Below, in pieces: positions 54,462-63,362 of a stretch of DNA of 64,000 bases. The translations under genes and the position numbers were made by a program. Location: NCBI GenBank assembly GCA_029243395.1, contig JAQWSE010000002.1, positions 248,001 through 312,000 on the forward strand. Reading direction: 5' to 3'. The notes under the pieces are model-generated. The model worked only from the letters and a program-made list of their open reading frames with translations. It was not told where the DNA came from and ran no database searches. This DNA is from Paracoccaceae bacterium. GTDB lineage: Bacteria > Pseudomonadota > Alphaproteobacteria > Rhodobacterales > Rhodobacteraceae. Each line of letters begins with the position of its first letter. Position 1 is the stretch's first letter.

Positions 54462-56396
54462 ATGGAAAGAATTTCATTTCGTAAGGACTTGCTCAACAAG
54501 AAATTGGGCCGGAGAGCTTTCATACTAGGGGCTAGTCAACTTGTTCTTGTGGGTTTTCTAATCCGTAGGATGCGGGAATTACAATTACAGGAAAGTGAAA
54601 AATATCAGCTTTTGGCTGAAGAAAATAGAATAGACATTCGTATTCTACCACCTATGCGTGGTATAATTTTTGATGGAGATGGCAGGCCTTTGGCTAAAAA
54701 CCGTGAAAATTATCGCTTAAGAATTATTAAAGAGAAGGCCAAGGACCCTAGAGCAGTACTCAAAAATGTTTCTAGTTTGATCTTATTAAGAGATGAAAGA
54801 AAAGCAGATATATTATCAGAAATAGAAAGGAAAAAACCCTATATTCCGGTCACTGTAATTGAAAATATAAGCTGGAAAGATTTTATTCGAGTTACTGTAA
54901 ACCTTCCTTCGTTACCAGGTATAGTGCCTGAAGTAGTCTTCAAAAGATTTTATTTGGAAGATAACTTTCTAGCCCACGTCATTGGTTATGTTGGTTCAAT
55001 TTCCCAGTCTGATTTAAAAACTATTTCAACCGTAGATCCCATACTACAAATACCAGACTTCCAAATTGGCAAAGTGGGAGTGGAGAAGGGCCTGGATTCA
55101 CTTTTAAGGGGGAAGGTAGGTCTAATTAGGCATGAAGTAAATGCCTCTGGTAGGGTCATAAGAAAGTTAAATGAGGATCCAAGTTCTTCCGGTAAAGACA
55201 TACATTTAACTATAAACACTCTATTACAAGAATTTGCTATGTATAGGATTGAGGAATTTAGTGCTTCTGTAGTAGTCATAGATCTTGAGACTGGAGGTAT
55301 TCTCTGTTTGGCTTCAAGCCCAAGTTTTGATCCCAACCAGTTTGTTGAAGGTATGTCCCAGAAAGATTGGGATTCCCTCAGAAATAGTGAGAATCAACCA
55401 CTGGCAAATAGGGCAATTTCTGGGAATTACCCTCCAGGGTCAACCTTTAAGATGCTCGTAGCCATTGCCGGTATTGAGGCTGGCTTAATTGATCCTGAGG
55501 AACTGATTAATTGTTCTGGTTTCTATGAAATCAGTGATAGAAAATTTCATTGCTGGAAAGCCTTAGGTCATGGAGATAAGAATCTTGTTGAAGGTATTCA
55601 AGAGTCTTGTGACGTTTATTTTTATACGTTAGCACTGAGAGTGGGAATTGATAGGATTACTGAGACTGCCAAAAAATTTGGAATTGGTATGGCTGTCCCA
55701 TTACCTTTACCGGGAGTTTCTAAAGGCCTACTTCCCTCAAAAAGTTGGTTAAAGACTAATTATAAAAAACAGTGGGTTAAAGGTCATACCCTTAATTCAG
55801 GAATAGGGCAGGGTTTTCTGCTTTCAACTCCTTTACAAATAGCTGTTATGATTGCACGATTAGCTACTGGCCTGGAAGTAAAGCCACAACTCGTAAAAGC
55901 CATAGATGGTAAGCCTGTCAAGAATCAGAACAAAAGAATGATAGGTATTAAAAAAACTACTTTTTCAATAATTCAAAAAGCTATGTTTAATGTTGTAAAT
56001 GAGAAAACTGGAACAGCTTATAAATCCAGGGTAGTTGATAAAAGCAAAATCCTTGCAGGGAAAACTGGTACCTCCCAAATTAGGAAAATATCTGAAGAGG
56101 AGAGGTTAACAGGTATTAAGAAAAATGAAGAACTTCCAAGGGCTCAAAGGGACCATGCCTTATTTGCAGGCTATGCCCCATTCATTAATCCCAAATATGC
56201 CATTAGTGTTGTGGTAGAGCATGGTGGGGGTGGATCTAAGGTTGCCGCTCCAATAGCTAGAGATGTTCTTCTATTTGCTCTTTCGGGAGCTATACCAGCT
56301 CTAAATGCATATCCCATTGATCAAAGAAATGAAGTTAGATTAACGTTAGACAAGATTAGAGAAAAGTCTGCTTTAAAGAAAACAAAAAGAGGGTAG
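54462..56396 (+). CDS. mrdA: Penicillin-binding protein 2 (elongation transpeptidase)
   Basis: A 644-residue class B PBP: one membrane anchor (about 18-34), pedestal domain (RGIIFDGDGRPLAKNRENYRL), and transpeptidase with SxxK in GNYPPGSTFKML, a SxD-type ESCDVYFYTLA and KTG in LAGKTGTSQI. It cross-links lateral wall peptidoglycan with RodA, encoded next. It starts ten bases after mreD. Confidence 0.95.
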   Translation: MERISFRKDLLNKKLGRRAFILGASQLVLVGFLIRRMRELQLQESEKYQLLAEENRIDIRILPPMRGIIFDGDGRPLAKNRENYRLRIIKEKAKDPRAVLKNVSSLILLRDERKADILSEIERKKPYIPVTVIENISWKDFIRVTVNLPSLPGIVPEVVFKRFYLEDNFLAHVIGYVGSISQSDLKTISTVDPILQIPDFQIGKVGVEKGLDSLLRGKVGLIRHEVNASGRVIRKLNEDPSSSGKDIHLTINTLLQEFAMYRIEEFSASVVVIDLETGGILCLASSPSFDPNQFVEGMSQKDWDSLRNSENQPLANRAISGNYPPGSTFKMLVAIAGIEAGLIDPEELINCSGFYEISDRKFHCWKALGHGDKNLVEGIQESCDVYFYTLALRVGIDRITETAKKFGIGMAVPLPLPGVSKGLLPSKSWLKTNYKKQWVKGHTLNSGIGQGFLLSTPLQIAVMIARLATGLEVKPQLVKAIDGKPVKNQNKRMIGIKKTTFSIIQKAMFNVVNEKTGTAYKSRVVDKSKILAGKTGTSQIRKISEEERLTGIKKNEELPRAQRDHALFAGYAPFINPKYAISVVVEHGGGGSKVAAPIARDVLLFALSGAIPALNAYPIDQRNEVRLTLDKIREKSALKKTKRG

Positions 56397-56463
56397 TATC
56401 ATATCAGTTCATTATACTCAGGAATATAAGGAACTGCCTAAGGGAGTTCAGAAGCTTTTTTTC

Positions 56464-57552
56464 ATGCACTGGCCGCTTGTTATTTTAGTTTTGGTTATAG
56501 GGACATTTGGTTTTATTATGCTTTACTCTGTCGCTGAAGGTGATTTTGAAAAATGGGCAAGGCCACAAATTGAAAGATTTGTCATTGGTTTTGTCTTCAT
56601 GATAATAATTGGCCTCATACACATTGACTTTTGGCGGGTTTGTTCTCCATTTGTATATTTTTTCGGCATTTTTCTATTAATTTTCGTTCTTTTTTTTGGT
56701 GATTATGGAGGAGGTGCTAGAAGATGGCTTGAATTTGGTTCATTTCGGTTCCAACCATCAGAGATAATCAAGGTAGGTTTAGTCATGTTCTTGGCTATTT
56801 ATTATGATTGGTTGCAACCCGCAAAGGTATCAAAGATCTTTTGGGTTTGCATTCCAGCAACAATAATTTTGTTGCCAACAGCTTTAGTTATTCCTCAACC
56901 AGATTTAGGAACTGGTACCCTTATCGCGATCACAGGACTTACAATTATGTTTGTGGCAGGGGTGCATTACCTCTATTTTTTAGGAGGATTACTTCTTTTA
57001 CCTGGGTTACTTGGTTTGATATTTTACAGTCGTGGAACTTCTTGGCAGCTTGTAACTGATTACCAATTTGGAAGAATAGATACTTTCTTAAATCCAACTC
57101 ATGATCCACTAGGAGAAGGTTATCAGATAACCCAGTCAAAAATAGCTTTAGGGTCGGGTGGGCTGGAAGGTAAAGGGTTTATGCAAGGAAGCCAAAGTCA
57201 ACTTGATTTCTTGCCGCAAAAGCATACAGATTTTATCTTTACCACAATAGCAGAAGAATTTGGGTTTTTTGGTGGTGTTGGTTTGTTACTCATGTACTCC
57301 GTAATAATCATCTTTTGTATTGTGTCAGCCACTACAAATAAAAATAAGTTTGGAAGTTTACTGACAATAGGATTAACGACTGTGTTTTTCACATATTTTT
57401 TTATAAATATTGCTGCAGTTACAGGAATGGTACCTGTGACTGGTGTACCTCTACCATTAATCTCATACGGGGGATCTGCAATGTTGGTCGTCTTAGGAAC
57501 TTTTGGTTTAATCCAAAGTGCTCACATCCACCGTCTTTTGAAAAGAGACTAA
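56464..57552 (+). CDS. rodA: Rod-shape SEDS glycosyltransferase RodA
   Basis: A SEDS-family lipid-II polymerase of 362 residues with about ten membrane helices: GGGARRWLEFGSFRFQPSEIIKVG, DLGTGTLIAITGL and the late TGVPLPLISYGGSAML are diagnostic. The first ATG (56464) is inside the expected membrane entry. The frame is open upstream to about 56400, and reads QEYKELPKGVQKLFF, which resembles the pre-helix residues of other RodA proteins, but it holds no ATG, GTG or TTG start. The true start may be earlier at a rare codon. Confidence 0.93.
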   Translation: MHWPLVILVLVIGTFGFIMLYSVAEGDFEKWARPQIERFVIGFVFMIIIGLIHIDFWRVCSPFVYFFGIFLLIFVLFFGDYGGGARRWLEFGSFRFQPSEIIKVGLVMFLAIYYDWLQPAKVSKIFWVCIPATIILLPTALVIPQPDLGTGTLIAITGLTIMFVAGVHYLYFLGGLLLLPGLLGLIFYSRGTSWQLVTDYQFGRIDTFLNPTHDPLGEGYQITQSKIALGSGGLEGKGFMQGSQSQLDFLPQKHTDFIFTTIAEEFGFFGGVGLLLMYSVIIIFCIVSATTNKNKFGSLLTIGLTTVFFTYFFINIAAVTGMVPVTGVPLPLISYGGSAMLVVLGTFGLIQSAHIHRLLKRD

Positions 57553-57554
57553 GA

Positions 57555-58502
57555 ATGCGAATCTTATTCATGTCCAACCTATTTTCTTCTTATGAAAGTC
57601 CCCTAAGAAAGGCTTTGTTCGAATTAAATGTGGCTACATTTGATATGTCAGATAAACTACACGAAAGAATGCATGAGGTTGAATTTATTATTTATTCCCC
57701 TGTAAAGGTCGATGATCAGTTAATTGTTCAAGATTTCTCTATTTATGAGAATAATAAAGCTGTGTTTAGCTTATATGCTGGGGTAGAGCATATCATAAAC
57801 AACCCAAGCTTAGATCGCCCTTTGGTTAAGATGGTAGATGATGGTTTGACTAGTGGTATGGTTGAGTGGTGTGTTGCCCATACACTTAGGTATCATCTTG
57901 GGATTGATAGGCATATTTTGGGACAAGACGGTTTTTGGCGGCATAATATAAAACCGCCCTTAGCATGTGAGCGAAGGGTGGGTATTCTGGGGTTGGGTAC
58001 TTTAGGAGAACCTACTGCTAAAGCCCTCCAATATTTGAATTTTGATGTTGGTGGCTGGAGTAAAAAAGCAAAAAATATTAAGGGTATCAGATGCTTTCAT
58101 GGGAATGATGGCTTAAGAGACATATTGAATTTTACTGAAATTCTTATTGTTTTGTTGCCGCTAACAAAAGAAACATTTCATATCATAAATAGTGAAACTC
58201 TGTCATTCATGTCCAGAAATTCAACAATCATTAATGCTGGAAGAGGCGATTTAATAGATGATGGTGCCCTTCTCCAAAATTTAAAATCAGGCCATATTTC
58301 CAATGCAGTACTAGACGTTTTTTCCATCGAACCATTACCGTCAACGCATCCTTATTGGGTTCATCCCAAGGTTACTGTGACACCACATATTGCGGCAGAT
58401 ACCCCGATTGAATCTTCTTCTAAGGCAATTGCCAGAAATATAAAATTAATACTACAGGGTAAGGAACCCTTAGGTTTGGTAGATGTCAAAAGAGGTTATT
58501 GA
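57555..58502 (+). CDS. D-2-hydroxyacid dehydrogenase, GhrA-like (glyoxylate/hydroxypyruvate reductase)
   Basis: A 315-residue NAD(P)-dependent reductase. VGILGLGTLGEPTAKAL is the nucleotide-binding loop, INAGRGDLIDDGALL holds the catalytic Arg region, and VLDVFSIEPLP...HPKVTVTPHIA supplies the Glu and His. It begins two bases after rodA and is probably the last gene of that transcript, though its metabolic role (reducing glyoxylate or hydroxypyruvate) is unrelated to shape. Confidence 0.88.
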   Translation: MRILFMSNLFSSYESPLRKALFELNVATFDMSDKLHERMHEVEFIIYSPVKVDDQLIVQDFSIYENNKAVFSLYAGVEHIINNPSLDRPLVKMVDDGLTSGMVEWCVAHTLRYHLGIDRHILGQDGFWRHNIKPPLACERRVGILGLGTLGEPTAKALQYLNFDVGGWSKKAKNIKGIRCFHGNDGLRDILNFTEILIVLLPLTKETFHIINSETLSFMSRNSTIINAGRGDLIDDGALLQNLKSGHISNAVLDVFSIEPLPSTHPYWVHPKVTVTPHIAADTPIESSSKAIARNIKLILQGKEPLGLVDVKRGY

Positions 58503-58636
58503 TTTGATGGGCCAGTTAATGAATGCTGATTTATAGGAACGATCATATATTCTTGGCTTCAAACAATTGCCAATTTCTTTATACTGCCCTATAACATGGT
58601 TTAACAATTAATGGGATTACTGTTTAAGGAGGCATA

Positions 58637-59896
58637 ATGAATAGGACGTTAAGGTTTCTTTCTGAATATTCTCTTCTATTGATTATTGGTGCTGTAGTAG
58701 CCTTGATATGGGCAAATATTGATTACAAAAGTTACCACCATTTTGTAGAATTTCCGCTCTGGGAAGGTGGGTTCATTGGGCATGCTCATTTGGATGAACA
58801 TGGTCACATGCATCGGACCCTAACACTTCATTATCTTGTCAATGATTTGCTCATGGCTTTTTTCTTTGCAGTTGCAGGAAAGGAAGTTTGGGAAGCTGTT
58901 GCATTAAAGTCTGGTCCTTTAAGAGGAAAAAAGGCTCTCACTCCTTTAGTAGCTACTGCAGGAGGAATGTTTGGGCCAATTGGAGTATATCTCTGTTTAG
59001 CATATTTTATGGGGTCAGAGACATATTCTGCCGTAGCAAATGGCTGGGCAATCCCAACTGCAACAGATATTGCTTTTTCATATCTAATCGGGCGACTAAT
59101 CTTTGGAGCTGGGCATCCGGCCGTAAGGTTTTTGTTGCTCCTTGCTATTGCTGATGATGCATGTGGGTTGATAATCTTGGCAATTTTTTATCCGTCTGGT
59201 GAACTTCAACCAATGTTCATTCTATATGCTGGGATTGCAGCCTTTTTGGTATATTTACTAGCAAATTGGCTACCCAGAAAACTTGATGGAGACAATCCAA
59301 GTAAACCTGTGTCGGTATTAGTTAGGAGAAAATTATCTTTTTGGCCGTATGCAGCAGGTGGAATTATTACGTGGTTGTGTTTCCAAGAATCAGGAATTCA
59401 TCCTGCTTTAGGTTTGTTATTTATGGTACCAACTATTCCTCATGCCGAAGTTGATTTCGGTATTTTTGCTAGAGAAGAGAAACATCAAACTGATTTATTA
59501 AATGAGATAGAGCATGGATTAAAGACGCCAGTCGAATTCATACTGTTATTTTTTGGGCTTATGAATGCGGGAGTGGCATTTTCTGCCGTTGGGGACGCTA
59601 CCTGGCTGGTGCTTGCTGGTTTGTTTATAGGAAAACCTGTTGGGATTTTTATCTTTGGCTGGGTTGCTGCAAAACCTATGAATTTTGGGTTACCACAAGG
59701 AATGACTTATGCTGATCTTTTTGTTCTGGGAGCGGTAGCAGCTATTGGGTTCACAGTAGCTTTGTTTGTGGCATCCGTGGCTTTTAGCCCTGGTGATGTG
59801 CAGGATGCGGCAAAGATGGGGGCTCTACTAAGTTTTGGTGCCGCCATTATATCGATTATTCTTGGACATCTTTTTAAAATAAAGAAAGTGCAGTAA
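58637..59896 (+). CDS. nhaA: Na+/H+ antiporter NhaA
   Basis: A 419-residue pH-regulated antiporter with about 12 helices. The two essential Asp are in LAIADDACGLIILAIF, and the TATDIAFSYLIGRLIFGAGHPAVRFLLL and GFTVALFVASVAF segments match the family. It expels sodium in exchange for protons. The region after residue 20 (HAHLDEHGHMH) is His-rich, which is unusual and could tune pH or metal sensing. AAGGAGG precedes the ATG. Confidence 0.93.
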   Translation: MNRTLRFLSEYSLLLIIGAVVALIWANIDYKSYHHFVEFPLWEGGFIGHAHLDEHGHMHRTLTLHYLVNDLLMAFFFAVAGKEVWEAVALKSGPLRGKKALTPLVATAGGMFGPIGVYLCLAYFMGSETYSAVANGWAIPTATDIAFSYLIGRLIFGAGHPAVRFLLLLAIADDACGLIILAIFYPSGELQPMFILYAGIAAFLVYLLANWLPRKLDGDNPSKPVSVLVRRKLSFWPYAAGGIITWLCFQESGIHPALGLLFMVPTIPHAEVDFGIFAREEKHQTDLLNEIEHGLKTPVEFILLFFGLMNAGVAFSAVGDATWLVLAGLFIGKPVGIFIFGWVAAKPMNFGLPQGMTYADLFVLGAVAAIGFTVALFVASVAFSPGDVQDAAKMGALLSFGAAIISIILGHLFKIKKVQ

Positions 59897-59934
59897 ATAG
59901 GATAATTGATCCAAGCCTACTTATTAATTTTGAG

Positions 59935-59970
59935 GAGCCAGTTTCGCAGGGGTACTTGCGTCACTGGCTC
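59935..59970 (+). repeat. GAGCCAG-type hairpin, copy 1
   Basis: Stem GAGCCAGT / ACTGGCTC (8 bp) enclosing an inner stem CGCA / TGCG with an eight-base loop. It lies just after nhaA. A related stem at 60275-60303 and a third arm GAGGAGCCA at 60017-60025 suggest a small repeat family. Confidence 0.6.
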
Positions 59971-59985
59971 TAGAGGGTTTACTAC

Positions 59986-60016
59986 CCAGACTAACATTCT
60001 GTCTGGACGGGCTTTT
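59986..60016 (+). terminator. Terminator hairpin after nhaA
   Basis: Stem CCAGAC / GTCTGG with a nine-base loop, followed by ACGGGCTTTTT. The T-run after the stem supports rho-independent termination of nhaA. Confidence 0.6.
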
Positions 60017-60274
60017 TGAGGAGCCACCCAGATGGATAACTGCAAGAATTGGACCAAGCTATCTTTAAATTTTTATTTTTTTACTCTTCCACGGTTTTTT
60101 AAAATGACTCCTTATGCATTTTTTAGTTGAGTTTCTGTATTTGAGTTTTTAGTCGGAAAAGAATATAATAGTAATTAGATGATCAATGTCACGAATGGCT
60201 TAATTATTGCAATATTTTCAGTGATAAAGAGGTGGAAGATTTAATCGTCATAGACTTCACGTCTCCTATCGATC

Positions 60275-60303
60275 GAGCCAGTTGCACCAGTTGTTGCTGG
60301 CTC
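60275..60303 (+). repeat. GAGCCAG-type hairpin, copy 2
   Basis: Stem GAGCCAG / CTGGCTC (7 bp) around a 15-base loop, the same stem sequence as the first hairpin 340 bases upstream. It sits in a gene-free stretch next to a tRNA fragment. Confidence 0.55.
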
Positions 60304-60351
60304 ACCAACTTTTAATAGTTAATTTGGGACTATCTTTTAATTTTTTTATAG

Positions 60352-60397
60352 TGGCTGGGGTGGCTGGATTCGAACCAGCGGTACACGATACCAAAAT
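60352..60397 (-). other. 3' half of a tRNA-Gln gene (attachment-site remnant)
   Basis: On the minus strand it reads from a TTTTGG anticodon loop through a T-arm (GCTGG-TTCGAAT-CCAGC) to an acceptor arm and CCA (CACCCCAGCCA), the exact layout of a tRNA-Gln(TTG) 3' half. The 5' acceptor, D-arm and first half of the anticodon stem are absent. This is what an integrated element leaves at one end of a tRNA attachment site. Confidence 0.75.
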
Positions 60398-60501
60398 ACT
60401 GTGGAAAGTATACTCTCTAGTATCATGCTTCTCAGATATTCAATAAAATATGGGACAATCTGTTATTATCTTTCTCATGCTCATCATAGTTTATCTGTGG
60501 T

Positions 60502-60681
60502 TTATCCAAAATTCTCCCCCTTTTGTCCCCCTTGAATACTCTCCAATATACTAACCATCTTCTTTTTCTTTCTATTGAAGAAGTGAGAGTAAATATCCAT
60601 TGTGATGGCAATTGTTGAATGTCCTAATCTTCTGCTGATAGCTAATGGATAAATCTCTTTATCGATCAGATTGGAAGTGTA
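60502..60681 (-). pseudogene. C-terminal remnant of a tyrosine recombinase (integrase)
   Basis: Not longer than 60 codons. The minus frame reads NLIDKEIYPLAISRRLGHST then MDIYSHFF, containing the integrase LGH box and the catalytic Tyr, followed by a basic tail and TAA at 60504-60502. An in-frame TAA lies just upstream and no N-terminal part exists. It faces the tRNA-Gln 3' half 100 bases away, the usual int/att arrangement. Confidence 0.75.
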
Positions 60682-60904
60682 TTATCAGCGGAACTACATC
60701 CTGGGAGTAGTGTATGATTCTTTGGGATGGCCGTGGCCACAGCTAGCCTGGTCCTTACGATTAGGTCCCTATTTCAAAATTAATGATATGGATTTATGTG
60801 AATCTTTAGATGTTAATTTTTTATCGCTGTATTGAATATATGGGTAAAATAATTCTATAATATTTTTGATGTAAATCATTTGATGGATTGAAAGGCTGCT
60901 TTCA

Positions 60905-61651
60905 ATGAGTGAAAAAAATACTGTTCCAAGGAATTCATCTTTTAATAAGGTAAAAAATAATCTTAAAAAGCTTAGAAAAAAACGGGGGTACCTCCTACCT
61001 CATCACGGGCTTTTAGCTATTTCCTCACCAAAATTATTGGAGGCTTATGACTCGACTTATACAGCCTTGACGTTAGAGCAAAGAGTTTTAAGCGAATGGG
61101 AAAAGGAAATTGTATGGCTCGTTATATTGATTTCAACAGGAGAGGCTATAGCTACCCATCATCTTGATCGCTTAAAAAGAAGTGGTGGAAGTAAAGTTGA
61201 TGTTGAAAATACTCTTCTTATCGCAGCATGGGCAGAAGGAGCTAACCAGCATAATTTTGTGGAGGCGCATTGGGGAGAGCATTTGGATGAATTTGAGGCA
61301 ATAAAAGTTTACAGAAAGGGGCTGCGTAAATTAACTAAAGATTTTGGAATTGAACCTTGGCTTTTGGAAGTATCTTTAGCAGCCTGTCACCAATGTCATC
61401 GAAGATGGTTTTGGGTTCGAGAACATATTTTGGGAGCCTACAAACATAGTGTAGATGAAAATGCACTAGCTGAAGGTTTGAGTTTGGCAATGTTTCCTGG
61501 TGGCGTACCAAACTTTGTTGATGCATGTGATATTTGGAAAAAGCTGATTGCTGAAGATGCTGTGGCAGCATCTGAGCCATATAAAGCCTGGGCACTTATG
61601 AGTGGTCAAGGGGGATTTGATGAAGTAGTGAGAGCGAGTAAAAAGCAGTGA
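60905..61651 (+). CDS. AhpD/carboxymuconolactone decarboxylase-like protein
   Basis: A 248-residue protein with two AhpD/CMD-type helical halves. The second half holds CHQCHRRWFWVREHI, where the first two Cys give the CxxC redox pair followed by His (C-x-x-C-H), and the first holds the matching EKEIVWLVILISTGEAIATHHLDRLKRSG without Cys. Such proteins are peroxide- or lactone-acting; the Cys pair here is consistent with an oxidoreductase. It overlaps the next gene by four bases and may donate to or remove the peroxide of that GMC oxidase (inference). Confidence 0.8.
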   Translation: MSEKNTVPRNSSFNKVKNNLKKLRKKRGYLLPHHGLLAISSPKLLEAYDSTYTALTLEQRVLSEWEKEIVWLVILISTGEAIATHHLDRLKRSGGSKVDVENTLLIAAWAEGANQHNFVEAHWGEHLDEFEAIKVYRKGLRKLTKDFGIEPWLLEVSLAACHQCHRRWFWVREHILGAYKHSVDENALAEGLSLAMFPGGVPNFVDACDIWKKLIAEDAVAASEPYKAWALMSGQGGFDEVVRASKKQ

Positions 61652-63264
61652 AAGCTTCTATTAGTTACAGTCATATTATCGTGGGTGGAGGAGCAGCCGG
61701 TTGTGTTTTGGCTGCTAGGCTTTCCGAAAATAAAGATTTTAGAATTCTCCTTATAGAGGCAGGTGGGAAGGGTCGATTTGATCCAACTTTAAAGGTACCA
61801 CTTATGACAGCTATTCTGTTAAGAGGAAGGCGAAGATTATGGAATTTTAAAACAATGCCTGAGAATGGATTGAACGATAGAACTGTTGATTTACCGAGAG
61901 GAAAAGTATTAGGAGGCTCAACTTCTGTAAATGGCATGGTTTACGCCAGGGGGCTATCATTAGACTATGATTTTTGGGCGCAAAATGGGATGCCCGGTTG
62001 GTCATGGGAATCTGTACAGCCATATTTTCTAAAGTCAGAAGATTTCCTAGATGAAGAGTTTTTGGAGAATCATAATATCGGGGGAGAGTTAGCTGTTTCT
62101 AAACGGGTGATGCCCGTAAGCCCTTTAACCGATGCATTTGTAGAGGCAGGTATAGCAGCTGGTCATAATCGAGTTAATGACTTTAATTCACCAAATCCAG
62201 AAGGATTCGGCTATTATCATTTTAATATTAGAAACGGTCAACGTGAGAGTTCTTATACAGCTTTTCTAAAAGGTGTCGAAAGTCGGAAAAATTTAACAGT
62301 AAAAACTGGATTAGAAGTTTCAAGAATAATCTTCTCCAAGAATAAGGCAGTAGGTGTAGAAGTTTCCAAGGGCTCTAAAATAAGTCAAATAAGGGCTGAA
62401 GCTGAGGTTATACTGGCAGGAGGGGCAATAGGATCCCCAACTATTTTACTAAGGTCTGGTATTGGACCAGCAAATGACCTAATCAGAATTGGAATAAAAC
62501 CAAAATTAGACTCCCCTAATGTTGGGAAGAACTTGCAAGATCATGTCTTAGTAAGAGTCTCCCATAAAACTTCCTCAAGTGTTTCCCTTCATAAATTAAC
62601 GCGTATTGATTTAGCATCAATTTCATTCCTGCGTGCCTTGGTTTTTGGTACTGGCCCTATGAATGTCTTTCCATTAGAGGCAGGAGCATACATGCGCGGG
62701 CCTGGTGCTGATATACCCAATATTCAAAGTGCTTTTTTACCAGCCTTAACCACCGCAACTATAAGGTTTAACCCTTTTTCTAAGTTACAAAATAGTAGCG
62801 CAGGATTTATGGCGAATGCGTCAGTAATGAGGCCCTTGAGTAGAGGCAGCGTGCAACTTACCGGAAACAGTCTAAGCAATAAAGTTGAGATAAGACTTAA
62901 TTACCTTTCGGAGCCCCAAGACTTGGAAACATTGGTAGACGGGGTAGAACTTCTGAGAGATGTATTTAGTCAAAAACCATTCGATCCTTATCGAGGAGAA
63001 GAAATTGGACCAGGAATCAGTATTAAAAGTAAGTCTGGCTTAAGGGAGTGGGTTAAAAGAGAAGCAAACACTGTTCATCACTTGTCAGGGTCTTGCAGGA
63101 TGGGCGTAGATGAGGAATCTGTGACAGACCCTGAACTTCGTGTAAGAGGCATAACGGGCTTAAGGGTCGTAGATGCGTCTATATTCCCGTCAATTACTTC
63201 TGCTAACACGGCAGCTCCTACTATAATGGTTGCCGAAAGGGCAGTTGATTTTATATCTGGTTAG
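61648..63264 (+). CDS. GMC-family FAD oxidoreductase (choline dehydrogenase-like)
   Basis: A 538-residue flavoenzyme. The N-terminal IIVGGGAAGCVLAARLSE is the FAD dinucleotide loop, PRGKVLGGSTSVNGMVYARG is GMC signature 1, and the His pair is in HHLSGSCRMGVDEESVTDPELRVRG plus SANTAAPTIMVAERA at the end. It oxidises an alcohol; substrate unknown. The GTG start overlaps the stop of the previous gene. Confidence 0.92.
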   Translation: MKASISYSHIIVGGGAAGCVLAARLSENKDFRILLIEAGGKGRFDPTLKVPLMTAILLRGRRRLWNFKTMPENGLNDRTVDLPRGKVLGGSTSVNGMVYARGLSLDYDFWAQNGMPGWSWESVQPYFLKSEDFLDEEFLENHNIGGELAVSKRVMPVSPLTDAFVEAGIAAGHNRVNDFNSPNPEGFGYYHFNIRNGQRESSYTAFLKGVESRKNLTVKTGLEVSRIIFSKNKAVGVEVSKGSKISQIRAEAEVILAGGAIGSPTILLRSGIGPANDLIRIGIKPKLDSPNVGKNLQDHVLVRVSHKTSSSVSLHKLTRIDLASISFLRALVFGTGPMNVFPLEAGAYMRGPGADIPNIQSAFLPALTTATIRFNPFSKLQNSSAGFMANASVMRPLSRGSVQLTGNSLSNKVEIRLNYLSEPQDLETLVDGVELLRDVFSQKPFDPYRGEEIGPGISIKSKSGLREWVKREANTVHHLSGSCRMGVDEESVTDPELRVRGITGLRVVDASIFPSITSANTAAPTIMVAERAVDFISG

Positions 63265-63315
63265 AGATCTACAGTCGACCAAATAGCTCCAAAAAATATT
63301 GATAGTTCATTAAAG

Positions 63316-63346
63316 GGCTACAGCTTTTCTCAGTAAAGCTGTAGCC
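63316..63346. terminator. Bidirectional hairpin between GMC and TRAP genes
   Basis: Perfect 12-bp stem GGCTACAGCTTT / AAAGCTGTAGCC with a seven-base loop, midway between two convergent genes. Without strong T-runs it is likely but not certain to terminate. Confidence 0.6.
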
Positions 63347-63362
63347 ACTAAATGAGACCTAG

